From Duganella levis (GTDB taxonomy: Bacteria > Pseudomonadota > Gammaproteobacteria > Burkholderiales > Burkholderiaceae_D), in contig NZ_WWCT01000021.1 in assembly GCF_009857605.1 (NCBI RefSeq), forward strand, positions 84,058 to 148,057: a stretch of 64,000 bases of DNA. Reading direction: 5' to 3'. Below are positions 51,669-59,934 of the stretch, piece after piece (the first letter of the stretch is position 1; each line of letters starts with the position of its first letter). Under the pieces are notes generated by a model that was not told where the DNA came from, did not search any database, and saw only the letters and a list, made by a program, of their open reading frames with translations. The position numbers were made by a program, and so were the translations under genes.

Positions 51669-54600
51669 GTGAACCACAAGAGTTTCCGTTTTGGTGAATG
51701 GCGGGTTGATCCGGCCACGAATACGCTCAGTTGCGGTGTGTTAAACCGGCAACTGGAGCCGCGCGCAATGGATGTGCTGTTGTACTTATGCCGCCATCCG
51801 CATGTGGTCGTTTCGGCCGAAACGCTGCTGGATGCGTGCTGGGGCAACGTCTCACCGAGCGACAACGCCATCCATAAAATCATCACCCAGCTGCGCCGCG
51901 CGCTGGACGATTCCGCCACCGAACCGCGTTACATCGAAACCATCCGCAAGCGCGGCTACCGCCTGCTGGCCGAACTCAGCTATGACGATGAAGTCAGCCA
52001 GGGCAGCTGGCTGCACGCCTCGCCGTTCCGCGGCCTGGAAGCATTTGAAGAACAACATGCGGCCATCTTCTTCGGCCGCAAACTGAGCGTCGACCAGCTG
52101 GTGCAAGTGGTGGTGGCGCAAGCCCAAGCCGCCTGCGCAATGGTGCTGGTGTTGGGTCCGTCCGGCGCTGGCAAGACCTCGCTGGTGCAGGCCGGCCTGA
52201 TCCCGGCGCTGAAAGCCGGCGCCGCCCCGGCCGAGTCGGGCATCGCCATCAGCAGCCACGTCCAGCTCGATTGTGCCGACATGGGCCAGTCCGGCCTGCT
52301 GGAAACCCTGGCCAGCGTACTGCTGGATGCCGAAATCGGCGAGCGGCTGCTGTTTGAAAACACCAGCGCCGCCGCCCTCGCCCAGCGCCTGGCCCAAGAT
52401 CTGCCGGGCCTGATCGAGCAATTGCAGGCGCGCCTGCCGGCCATCCAGCTGCTGCTGTTCATCGACCGCTTTGAAGCCGTGTTCCGTTTGCCACATATCA
52501 GCGATGTTGACCGTGCCGTCTTCATCAACGTGCTGGACCAGCTGGCGCGCTCCGGCACCATGCAACTGGTGCTGGCCTGCCGCAACGACTTCTACCCGCA
52601 CCTGGCGTCCTATCCGGCGCTGATGAATCTAAAACTGAGCGGCGGCCACTACGACCTGACGCCGCCCGGCAGCGCCGACATCGCCCAGATCGTCCGCCAC
52701 CCGGCGCAAGTGGCGCAACTGCGCTATACCGTCGACGACAAGGGCGAGGGTCTGGACGACGTACTGTGTCACGCCGCCCGCTCCGGCCCGGACAGCCTGC
52801 CGCTGCTGCAATACTGCCTGCAAGAGCTGTACCGTCAGCGCACGCCAGATGGCGAACTGACGCATTCGGCCTTCCACGCCATGGGCGGTCTGGAAGGCGC
52901 GATCGGCGCCCGTGCCGAGCAAGTGATTTCCGCGCTGGGTGCGGCCCAGATCGCCGCCCTGCCCCATGTGCTGTCGCAACTGGTGCTGGTGGCTGAGGAT
53001 GAATCGACCGTCAGTTCGCGCCGCGTGCCATGGTCGGCGCTGCGTAATGATGCCGAAAACAAGCTGGTGCAGGCGCTGGTAGACGCTCACCTGTTCGTCA
53101 GCGACCTTCAAGGCGGTGCGCCAACCTTCGGCATCGCCCACGAAGCCCTGCTGCGCCGCTGGCCGCGCGTGGTGGCGTGGATCGAAGAACACCGCCAGGC
53201 ACTGCAAATCCGCAGCCGCATCAGCGCGCAAGCCAACCGCTGGCAAGACAGCGGCCGCAAGCGCGACATGCTGTTGCCGTCGGGCACCCAGACCAATCAG
53301 GCGCGCCAACTGCTGGCCACCAGCGGCTTCGGCCTCACGTCGCAAGAACAAAGATTCGTGCAAGCATCGTTGCAAAGCGAACGTCGCGCCGAGCGCATGC
53401 GGATGGCAATCATGATCGTAGTCACCAGCCTGGCACTGTTAGCCGGCGGTCTTGGCCTCGCCGCCCGCTCAGCTCAAACCCAAGCCGAAGCGCACCGGGC
53501 AGAAGCTGAAGGATTAATGGGTTATATGTTAGGCGAATTCGTCGATAAACTACGTCCCCTTGGCAAGTTGGATCTTCTCGACAGTGTTAGCAATCGCGCC
53601 TTAACTTATCTATCTGACAAAACCAAGTCCGATGATAGTGAAGCAACTCTAGCGCAGCGCGCCAAATCACTGCAATTGATTTCCGAAGTAAAAATTGCAC
53701 GTGCTGATCCAGTCGGAGCTAACACAGCATTACTTGCAGGTCGCGAGATATTACTTAAGCAACTTCAACGTAACCCATCAAATATTTCCTCGCTCAAAAG
53801 TGCAGGAGAAAATGCATTCTGGCTTGGCCGCATCCATTTAGATAGTAAAGAGTGGGATCAAGCGCAACAATACTTCGAAGAATACAGCAAATTTAGCAAC
53901 AGACTGGCTGTCGCAGCCCCATCCAGCATCGAAGGAATTGTGGAGCAATCATATGCTCATAATAGTTTAGGAAGCCTGGCGCTTCAGCGCGGTGATGTAT
54001 CCAACGCTGCAAGGCAATTTGGTCTTTCCGTTGACCTAAAAAACCGCGCCCATCAACGCTCTCCCGAAGACAAACGGCTCACAGCAGACTTTGCAGACAG
54101 TATTTCTTGGCTTGGCACGGCTCAAATTCAGCTTGGCCAGCTCAAGAGCGCTGAGTCTCTGTTTGCCCGCGAAGTTGAACTTCTTAAGACGTTGCATGAA
54201 GACAATCCAAGTGATGTGCTTTGGTCTAAACGACTTTCATCAGCCTGGCAACATCAGGCCGATATCAAAAGAGCCTTAGGAGACACCCATAACGCGATTG
54301 AAAGCCTTGATCGTGCGCACGATTTGCTCGAAAAGATAGTTGAAAAAGATTCTAGTAACCGAGTTTGGCAGCGAAATCTATATGTTGCAAAAATGAAAAT
54401 TTTCGATTTGCGGGGAAAAGAAACCAGTACACAAAGTGCACTTACGCGATTAGATCAACTAGACCAGAAACTTGCCGACCTAAGTAAGTTAGAGCCTAAA
54501 AAATTGAACTTGCAGATGATGATTGCTGGAAGTACACACTTCCGTGCGGCTATCGAACTTGCTGAAGGACGCGCCACTGATGCAGCCATCACGTTGCGCC

Positions 54601-54944
54601 CTGCGCTAATTGCTTTACACCAAATACATGAAACTGCACCGGCAGATAAAAGCTTACGCAACGCGTTGCTCGATGCTCTACTTCTAGATGCAGACATTAA
54701 TTTCGCACAGCAGGAACCACAAACTGCAAAACGCAGTTGCGGCGAAGCAGAGCGGCTGCTCATACCTCTAATGAAGGGTAGTTCCGATCCTTATTTACTA
54801 GCTCCCTGGTTAAAAACCAACATTTGCCTAGGGCAATATGAGGCTGCATCTATAGCAAAGAAAAAACTTGAATCGATGAATTTTAAAGATCCTGCGTATC
54901 TTCAATATCTTTCCACCCACCTACTAAAGAAAGCGATCTTATGA
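51669..54944 (+). CDS. Winged-helix / STAND ATPase / membrane helix / TPR regulator
   Basis: 1091 residues. Residues 1-105: OmpR/CadC-type winged helix (FGEWRVDPATNTL, ETLLDACWG, YIETIRKRGYRLLA). Residues about 120-560: nSTAND-like ATPase with Walker A GPSGAGKTS (163-171), LLFIDRFEAVF (Walker B) and FGIAHEALLRRWPRV. One membrane helix about 577-600, then about 490 residues of TPR-like helices, presumably periplasmic. This is the layout of membrane-bound transcription factors that read an envelope signal. From about 53500 the DNA becomes much AT-richer than the first part, right after the membrane helix, indicating a mosaic gene. Stop overlaps the next ATG. Confidence 0.88.
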   Translation: MNHKSFRFGEWRVDPATNTLSCGVLNRQLEPRAMDVLLYLCRHPHVVVSAETLLDACWGNVSPSDNAIHKIITQLRRALDDSATEPRYIETIRKRGYRLLAELSYDDEVSQGSWLHASPFRGLEAFEEQHAAIFFGRKLSVDQLVQVVVAQAQAACAMVLVLGPSGAGKTSLVQAGLIPALKAGAAPAESGIAISSHVQLDCADMGQSGLLETLASVLLDAEIGERLLFENTSAAALAQRLAQDLPGLIEQLQARLPAIQLLLFIDRFEAVFRLPHISDVDRAVFINVLDQLARSGTMQLVLACRNDFYPHLASYPALMNLKLSGGHYDLTPPGSADIAQIVRHPAQVAQLRYTVDDKGEGLDDVLCHAARSGPDSLPLLQYCLQELYRQRTPDGELTHSAFHAMGGLEGAIGARAEQVISALGAAQIAALPHVLSQLVLVAEDESTVSSRRVPWSALRNDAENKLVQALVDAHLFVSDLQGGAPTFGIAHEALLRRWPRVVAWIEEHRQALQIRSRISAQANRWQDSGRKRDMLLPSGTQTNQARQLLATSGFGLTSQEQRFVQASLQSERRAERMRMAIMIVVTSLALLAGGLGLAARSAQTQAEAHRAEAEGLMGYMLGEFVDKLRPLGKLDLLDSVSNRALTYLSDKTKSDDSEATLAQRAKSLQLISEVKIARADPVGANTALLAGREILLKQLQRNPSNISSLKSAGENAFWLGRIHLDSKEWDQAQQYFEEYSKFSNRLAVAAPSSIEGIVEQSYAHNSLGSLALQRGDVSNAARQFGLSVDLKNRAHQRSPEDKRLTADFADSISWLGTAQIQLGQLKSAESLFAREVELLKTLHEDNPSDVLWSKRLSSAWQHQADIKRALGDTHNAIESLDRAHDLLEKIVEKDSSNRVWQRNLYVAKMKIFDLRGKETSTQSALTRLDQLDQKLADLSKLEPKKLNLQMMIAGSTHFRAAIELAEGRATDAAITLRPALIALHQIHETAPADKSLRNALLDALLLDADINFAQQEPQTAKRSCGEAERLLIPLMKGSSDPYLLAPWLKTNICLGQYEAASIAKKKLESMNFKDPAYLQYLSTHLLKKAIL

Positions 54945-55312
54945 CTCAACTCGTCCCTCCAATTACTCTTCAAAATGTGCTGGTTTGGGTCAAACCAAAC
55001 CCGGAAAAAGAGGGTAAATATATTGTGGTAACCGAACCGCAAGCGCCGGTGATCAAGGATCAAGATACCATTATTAATTATCAAATTGTTGACACTGCTG
55101 GTCTGCCGATTATTTTCAAAGGCATGACGGTATCCCCCAAAGATAATGGCCAGTTTAGCGAAGAAAGCATCAGTGTAGATGGTCGACTCCTTACGTTTAG
55201 CGACGTCAACACCGTTAAGATGACGCTCAACATCAAACTTCACTTCGAAGAAAAAGGTAAAGGCGAGTTCTCACACGATCCACAGGTTGAGAACGATCCA
55301 GAAATTCACTGA
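54941..55312 (+). CDS. Hypothetical beta-rich protein
   Basis: 123 residues, ATGA overlap with the regulator. Sequence is strand-rich and charged (LVWVKPNPEKEGKYIVVTEPQAP, LPIIFKGMTVSPKDNGQFSEESISV). No signal peptide, no Cys. AT-rich like the 3' half of the regulator gene, so both arrived or evolved together. Function unknown. Confidence 0.65.
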   Translation: MTQLVPPITLQNVLVWVKPNPEKEGKYIVVTEPQAPVIKDQDTIINYQIVDTAGLPIIFKGMTVSPKDNGQFSEESISVDGRLLTFSDVNTVKMTLNIKLHFEEKGKGEFSHDPQVENDPEIH

Positions 55313-55330
55313 TGACAATCTTTAGGCCTT

Positions 55331-55366
55331 TATAATGCCTTTCGCGTACCGGCATATTGCCGGTAC
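55331..55366 (+). promoter_or_regulatory. TATAAT box and perfect hairpin before the zinc deacylase
   Basis: A consensus -10 (TATAAT, 55331-55336) is followed by GTACCGGC-ATATT-GCCGGTAC (55346-55366), an 8-pair perfect inverted repeat, 24 bases before the ATG at 55390. The repeat could be an operator at +1 or a leader hairpin; with no T run it is not a normal terminator. The -35 region is weak. Confidence 0.5.
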
Positions 55367-55389
55367 CAATACACTGACATAACTGTGTG

Positions 55390-56349
55390 ATGATTTACTC
55401 TTATCAGCAGCAATTCAAATCGATCACATACAATGGCATTAATCAGAGTATTCGACTTATCGTTACAGGCGCTGTACATGGCGATGAAACTTGCGGCGTC
55501 AAAGCAATCCAGCGCGTAATTCGAGAACTCGATAGTGGCCTGCACCTTATAAGATACGGTAGCGTTACATTTGCGCCCGTAGTGAATCCACTTGCCCATG
55601 CCAAAGGCAGGCGGAATGGTGACCGTAATCTCAATCGTAATCTATTCCCAAATCCCAATCCCAAAGACTTTGAGGACCATGTGGCCAACTGGCTATGCCC
55701 TCTTCTAGGTCAGCATGACGTGCTGCTGGATCTGCATTCGTTCAATGCGGCGAGCGAGCCGTTTGTGATGGTCGGGCCGCGCAATAATGATGGGCCGTTG
55801 GAGCCTTTCAAGCAAGAGCAGCAAGAGCGTGCGTTGGCCAAGCGGTTGGGCGTGCGCCGGTTTGTTGATGGGTGGTTGCGGACTTATTGCGATGGTGTGC
55901 AGCGGCGCCTGAGCGGTAGCAATGAGCTACAGACCGCACTGCGCTATGGCATGGGTACTACCGAATACATGCGCTCGGTCGGCGGCTATGCGCTGACGCT
56001 GGAGTGCGGCCAGCACGATGATCCGCAAGCACCTGACGTGGCGTATCGCGCCATTTTGAATACGCTGGCGTTCCTCGGCATGATTGATGCCCCTGAGCCT
56101 GAACCGGTGGCACCGGAGCAGATGGAGGCGCTCAGCATGGTCGCCGTCTACGATAAACAACACGCTGACGATACCTTCAGCCGCAACTGGTCCAGTTTCG
56201 ACCCGGTTAAACAAGGCGAGGAAATCGGCCGGCGCGCCGATGGTACGCCGGTGCTGGCGGAGTTTGACGGCCGCATTCTGTTCCCGGACGCGGCCGCCGA
56301 AGCCAACAGCGAATGGTATTACCTCACCCGCCCTAACCCTGCGTTTTAA
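55390..56349 (+). CDS. AstE/AspA family zinc deacylase
   Basis: 319 residues from the ATG at 55390. Zinc and catalytic motifs: GAVHGDETCG (HxxE), NRNLFPNPNP, LLDLHSFNA (His) and LTLECGQH (Glu). This is the succinylglutamate desuccinylase/aspartoacylase fold, which removes acyl groups from amino acids. The first 110 codons are AT-rich like the upstream genes; the remainder is GC-rich, so the composition border lies inside the gene near 55740. Confidence 0.9.
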   Translation: MIYSYQQQFKSITYNGINQSIRLIVTGAVHGDETCGVKAIQRVIRELDSGLHLIRYGSVTFAPVVNPLAHAKGRRNGDRNLNRNLFPNPNPKDFEDHVANWLCPLLGQHDVLLDLHSFNAASEPFVMVGPRNNDGPLEPFKQEQQERALAKRLGVRRFVDGWLRTYCDGVQRRLSGSNELQTALRYGMGTTEYMRSVGGYALTLECGQHDDPQAPDVAYRAILNTLAFLGMIDAPEPEPVAPEQMEALSMVAVYDKQHADDTFSRNWSSFDPVKQGEEIGRRADGTPVLAEFDGRILFPDAAAEANSEWYYLTRPNPAF

Positions 56350-56663
56350 GCGTTGGAGATTTTCAGGCCGATGATGCCGCCGACAATCATGGCGATGCAC
56401 GTCAGCCGCATCGTGCTGGCCGGCTCGTTCAGCATGACGATGCCGTAGATCACCGTGCCGACCGTGCCAATGCCGGTCCAGATCGCGTACGCGGTCCCCA
56501 GCGGCAAAGTGCGCAGCGCCAGGCCCAGCATGCCGACACTGCCGGCCATCGCGGCCAAGGTCAAGACGGACGGCACCAGTTTGGTAAAGCCTTCGGTGTA
56601 TTTGAGACCGACCGCCCACACCACTTCCAGCAGGCCGGCCAAAATGAGAATAATCCAGGTCAT
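56346..56663 (-). CDS. gdx: Small multidrug-resistance family exporter, Gdx/SugE type
   Basis: 105 residues, four helices: MTWIILILAGLLEVVWAVGLKYTEGFT with Glu13 in the EVVWAVGLK motif, LRTLPLGTAYAIWTGIGTVG, and the terminal IAMIVGGIIGLK. The W-A-x-GLKYTEGF and GTAYAIWTGIG motifs mark the guanidinium exporter subtype (Gdx, formerly SugE), not EmrE. The ATG at 56663 has GAGGAG upstream; a longer frame to 56762 runs through the riboswitch and is not translated. Expression should rise with guanidine through the guanidine-II riboswitch at 56681-56753. Confidence 0.95.
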   Translation of the reverse strand: MTWIILILAGLLEVVWAVGLKYTEGFTKLVPSVLTLAAMAGSVGMLGLALRTLPLGTAYAIWTGIGTVGTVIYGIVMLNEPASTMRLTCIAMIVGGIIGLKISNA

Positions 56664-56680
56664 GACAAACTCCTCGTTGC

Positions 56681-56753
56681 GGCCAGGTCGTCCAGGCCAA
56701 GTGAAACGCCGCAACGGGCGTCGTGCTTCCGGTCCAAGGCGGGGTCGTCCCCA
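56681..56753 (-). ncRNA. Guanidine-II (mini-ykkC) riboswitch
   Basis: Two hairpins with ACGA loops precede the gdx start on the minus strand. P1: GGGG-ACGA-CCCC (56752-56741). P2: GGCCTGG-ACGA-CCTGGCC (56698-56681) with a U-U mismatch. The conserved GGACGACC core appears in both, and the Shine-Dalgarno begins about 8 bases after P2, as expected for translation control. The linker is 42 bases and contains an extra stem ACGCC/GGCGT (56721-56706). Guanidine binding normally pairs the two loops and exposes the ribosome site. Confidence 0.95.
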
Positions 56754-56871
56754 CAGAAACACAAGAGCCAGAACTATAGCATTGCCACAAAATTGGTGCC
56801 TAGCCTCTAGCCGTCAACGCCATGCGCAGGCGATAATGTTCCTTCAACATTGATAAGAACAAGGAGCCTCC

Positions 56872-57231
56872 ATGCATTTAGCCGCCCAGATCGTCACCGC
56901 CTTGGTGGCGCTGATCCATGTGTACATCGTGCTGCTGGAAACCGTGCTGTTCAATTCGCGCGGCCGCCGGGTCTTCGGTCTCAGCAAGGAGAAGGCCGAG
57001 ATCGTCCAACCGGCGATGTCCAATCAGGGCTGCTATAACGGTTTCCTGGTCGCGGCGCTGGTGGTGGGCTTGCTGCATCCAGATGCGGCGATTGCGTCGG
57101 CCTTCACCGTGTTCGGCCTGGTGTGCGTGGCGGTGGCTGGTGTGTGGGGTGGCGTGACGGTCAAGCGTTCGATCCTGCTGATTCAAACCCTGCCGGCCGT
57201 CATCGGTCTGGCCCTGCACTTCGCGGCCTGA
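56872..57231 (+). CDS. DUF1304 membrane protein
   Basis: 119 residues with four helices, AAGGAG before the ATG. DUF1304 hallmarks: IHVYIVLLETVLF, the NQGCYNGFLVAALV motif in the second helix, and GVWGGVTVKRSILLIQTLPAVIGL. Function unknown; widespread in bacteria. Confidence 0.92.
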   Translation: MHLAAQIVTALVALIHVYIVLLETVLFNSRGRRVFGLSKEKAEIVQPAMSNQGCYNGFLVAALVVGLLHPDAAIASAFTVFGLVCVAVAGVWGGVTVKRSILLIQTLPAVIGLALHFAA

Positions 57232-57233
57232 GC

Positions 57234-57431
57234 ATGCAGATGAAATTAAACACGGTCTTGCTGGCCGTGGCCGCTGTGGCGCTGGTGGTGACCGGCTACA
57301 AGGAGATGAACCGCAAGCCGCAAGTGCACGCCGTCAACGACGATGCGTGCACGCAGCAAGCAATCAAGGGCATCGACAACATTACCGAGCGGGCGATTCA
57401 GTCGTCCAAGTGCGCGCAGCGAGGCAAGTAG
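57234..57431 (+). CDS. Small membrane-anchored protein
   Basis: 65 residues, starting 3 bases after the DUF1304 gene (ATG 57234; a second in-frame ATG at 57240). One N-terminal helix (LNTVLLAVAAVALVVTGY) followed by a periplasmic-type tail with two Cys (DDACTQQAIKGI...SKCAQRGK) that could form a disulfide. No family recognised. Confidence 0.65.
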   Translation: MQMKLNTVLLAVAAVALVVTGYKEMNRKPQVHAVNDDACTQQAIKGIDNITERAIQSSKCAQRGK

Positions 57432-57433
57432 GT

Positions 57434-58450
57434 CTATTTACGCAGGCTCGGCAAGGTGACGACCGCTGAGGGTGCTGCCGTCGTCTCGGTTGCCGGCTTG
57501 GCGCCGGTGCCGCGCAGCGCCAGCAGCCAGCCTACGCCTTCAAACCAGAACGGCGAACCGAGCGAGGCGGCGAACGCGGTGGCGATCCAGCCGATGAGCG
57601 CGAACAGCAGCGCCATCGTGATCGGGCCGAAGCCTTTCACGCCTTCAAAGCGCGCGGATGGCCAGCCGATCGGCAGCTTTTGCACTTCCTCCGCTTGCGC
57701 CTTGGCTTGCTTGGCCTGGGCGACGCCGGATGCTGGATCGGTTGGCAGTCCCGGCGGCACGGGCGGTTTGGCGTCTTCCGCCTTTTGAATCAATTGCGTC
57801 GTCAGCGCCGCATCACTCCACAGGCGCTGCGCCAATTGCAGTGCGTCGATGTTCATCACGACCGCATACACCAGCCCCACCAGAAACAGCACGAACTGTG
57901 AGCGCCGCTTGTACCAGCCGCTGATGCGGTCCATCACCGTGTCGTACCAGATGCGCATGGCGTTTTCCAGCGCCGCCGCATCGTCCGGTCCTTCGCCCAT
58001 GATGGCCAGCAGCGTTTTAGTCAGGCCTTCGTTGCCGATGCTGTTCAGCAGTGCGGCGGCGGTCTTGCCATTGCCGTATTTGGCCGTCAGCGTCGAGACG
58101 AAAGCCCGCGCAAAGATCGCCGAGGGGATGTAGGACGGCATGCGTCCCTGCTGCGCCATGCCGGTGATCAGCGGATGCCGCATCACTTCGGCCGTCAGCG
58201 ATTGCGATCCCAGTTTCTCCAGCCCGAAGCCGCCGCGCAGCCGTAGCAGCCGCAGGATGGATGGCCCGATGCCGCGCAGGCGCGGCTTGGCGGCCGATTC
58301 GTGCAGCAAGGTCAGCACGCCATCCAGCAGCACTTTGGCGCGCGTCTGGAACAGCGACGCGATCGCTTCGCGCGTGGCGCTGCACAGCAGGCTCACGGCC
58401 AGAAAAGTGTAGGACAGCCCTACCGCCACATCCAGATAATGACTCGACAT
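57434..58450 (-). CDS. Conserved membrane protein of unknown function
   Basis: 338 residues from the ATG at 58450. N-terminal helix (VGLSYTFLAVSLLCSATREAIASLFQ), a soluble helical part (about 30-200), a second helix (FVLFLVGLVYAVVMNIDALQL), a Pro-rich loop and a C-terminal pair (TMALLFALIGWIATAFAASLG and GVGWLLAL). Seen in many proteobacteria as an uncharacterised protein. It is divergent from the ArsR-like gene and could share the operator at 58525-58544. Confidence 0.75.
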   Translation of the reverse strand: MSSHYLDVAVGLSYTFLAVSLLCSATREAIASLFQTRAKVLLDGVLTLLHESAAKPRLRGIGPSILRLLRLRGGFGLEKLGSQSLTAEVMRHPLITGMAQQGRMPSYIPSAIFARAFVSTLTAKYGNGKTAAALLNSIGNEGLTKTLLAIMGEGPDDAAALENAMRIWYDTVMDRISGWYKRRSQFVLFLVGLVYAVVMNIDALQLAQRLWSDAALTTQLIQKAEDAKPPVPPGLPTDPASGVAQAKQAKAQAEEVQKLPIGWPSARFEGVKGFGPITMALLFALIGWIATAFAASLGSPFWFEGVGWLLALRGTGAKPATETTAAPSAVVTLPSLRK

Positions 58451-58524
58451 GTCAGCCTCGTTAGATTTACAACAACGTTCCCATAACATAAAGGATTTTT
58501 CGGCCGCCAGCACGTTTTTCTTTT

Positions 58525-58544
58525 ATATCGTAAGATCACGATAT
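58525..58544. promoter_or_regulatory. Inverted-repeat operator before the ArsR-like gene
   Basis: ATATCGT (58525-58531) and ACGATAT (58538-58544) form a perfect 7-base inverted repeat with a 6-base spacer, 34 bases before the regulator's ATG. This size and spacing suit a dimeric winged-helix repressor of the ArsR class, so the regulator probably controls itself and the reductase downstream. Confidence 0.65.
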
Positions 58545-58577
58545 TGAAATCGGAAAAACACGATACATATAGCCATC

Positions 58578-58868
58578 ATGGACATCGACTCTATCCACAA
58601 AGCCCTCGCCAACCCGATGCGGCGCCAGATCCTGGCGTGGCTGAAGGAACCCGAGATATTTTTTGCCGAGCAACAGCACCCGCTGTCCTTGGGCGTCTGC
58701 GCCGGCATGATCGACCGTCGTGCCGGGCTATCGCAATCGACCATGTCGGCCCACCTGGCCGTGCTGGTCAAGGCCGGGCTGGTGACGTCGCAGCGCGTCG
58801 GCCAGTGGAATTATTTCAAACGCGATGAGGCGCTGATTCAAGCCTTCATCGATCAAATGCAACTATAG
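58578..58868 (+). CDS. ArsR-family winged-helix regulator
   Basis: 96 residues. Helix-turn-helix: ALANPMRRQILAWLKE, then AGLSQSTMSAHLAVLVKAGLVTSQRVGQWNYFKRDE, a standard ArsR/HTH_20 domain. A Cys lies at GVCAGMIDRR; no full metal-binding motif is seen, so a redox or small-molecule signal is more likely. Ten bases before the OYE-type reductase, clearly one operon. Confidence 0.93.
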   Translation: MDIDSIHKALANPMRRQILAWLKEPEIFFAEQQHPLSLGVCAGMIDRRAGLSQSTMSAHLAVLVKAGLVTSQRVGQWNYFKRDEALIQAFIDQMQL

Positions 58869-58878
58869 GAAACGCATC

Positions 58879-59931
58879 ATGCCAACTCTGTTCGATCCGA
58901 TCACCATCGGCGATATCACGCTGAAAAACCGTATCATCATGGCACCGCTGACCCGTTCGCGCGCCTCCGAAGGCCGCGTGCCGAACGCGCTGATGGCCAA
59001 GTATTACGAGCAACGCGCCACCGCCGGCCTGATCCTGAGCGAGGCGACCGCCGTTACGCCACACGGCGTCGGCTATGCCGATACGCCAGGCCTGTGGTCG
59101 GATGAACAGGTGGAAGGCTGGAAGCAGATCACTGCTGCCGTGCACGCCAAGGGCGGCGTGATCTTCGCCCAGCTGTGGCATGTGGGCCGCATTTCGGATC
59201 CAAGCTTCCTGAACGGTGAGCCGCCAGTGGCGCCAAGCGCGATTGCGGCCAATGGCCACGTCAGCCTGCTGCGTCCGCAACGTCCTTACCCAGTGCCGCG
59301 CGCATTGGAAACCGACGAGCTGGCCGGCATCGTGGCCGCCTACAAGAATGCGGCCGAGAACGCCAAGAAGGCTGGCTTTGACGGCGTGGAAATCCACGGC
59401 GCCAACGGCTACCTGCTGGACCAGTTCCTGCAAAGTAAAACCAATCTGCGCACCGACAACTACGGCGGTTCGGTCGAGAACCGCGCCCGTCTGATGTTGG
59501 AAGTGACCGATGCCGCGATCGCTGTGTGGGGCGCCAACCGCGTCGGCATGCACTTGGCGCCGCGCCGCGATTCGCACGACATGGGCGACGCCAACCCGGC
59601 CGAGACCTTCGGCTACGTGGCGCGCGAGCTGGGCAAGCGCAAGATCGCATTCATCTTCACCCGTGAAGCGCTGGGCGAAGACAGCCTGTCGCCGCTGATG
59701 AAGCAGGAATTCGGCGGCGTGTTCATCGCCAATGAGAAGATGGACAAGGTCGTGGCGCAGGAGCTGCTGGACAGCGGCAAGGCTGACGCCATCGCTTTCG
59801 GCAAGGATTACATCTCCAATCCGGACCTGGTGGAGCGCCTGCAAGCCAATGAGCCGCTGAACAAGTGGAATGCCGATACGTTCTACGCAGTCGGCGCCAC
59901 CGGTTACACCGACTACCCTGCCCTGGCCTGA
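58879..59931 (+). CDS. nemA: Old-yellow-enzyme family alkene reductase (NemA-like)
   Basis: 350 residues, AGGAAA before the ATG. FMN-dependent OYE features: NRIIMAPLTRSRA, AQLWHVGRISDP, DGVEIHGANGYLLDQFLQSKTNLRTDNYGGSVENR with the substrate-binding HGAN (His/Asn pair) and AFGKDYISNPDLVERL. Reduces electrophilic C=C bonds, quinones and nitro compounds using NAD(P)H. Operon with an ArsR-like regulator mirrors the nemR-nemA logic with a different repressor family. Confidence 0.93.
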   Translation: MPTLFDPITIGDITLKNRIIMAPLTRSRASEGRVPNALMAKYYEQRATAGLILSEATAVTPHGVGYADTPGLWSDEQVEGWKQITAAVHAKGGVIFAQLWHVGRISDPSFLNGEPPVAPSAIAANGHVSLLRPQRPYPVPRALETDELAGIVAAYKNAAENAKKAGFDGVEIHGANGYLLDQFLQSKTNLRTDNYGGSVENRARLMLEVTDAAIAVWGANRVGMHLAPRRDSHDMGDANPAETFGYVARELGKRKIAFIFTREALGEDSLSPLMKQEFGGVFIANEKMDKVVAQELLDSGKADAIAFGKDYISNPDLVERLQANEPLNKWNADTFYAVGATGYTDYPALA

Positions 59932-59934
59932 TGC

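Noticed and set aside
56664..56762. N-terminal extension of the SMR exporter
   Set aside because: The extension is encoded by the guanidine-II riboswitch; the true start is at 56663 with GAGGAG upstream.
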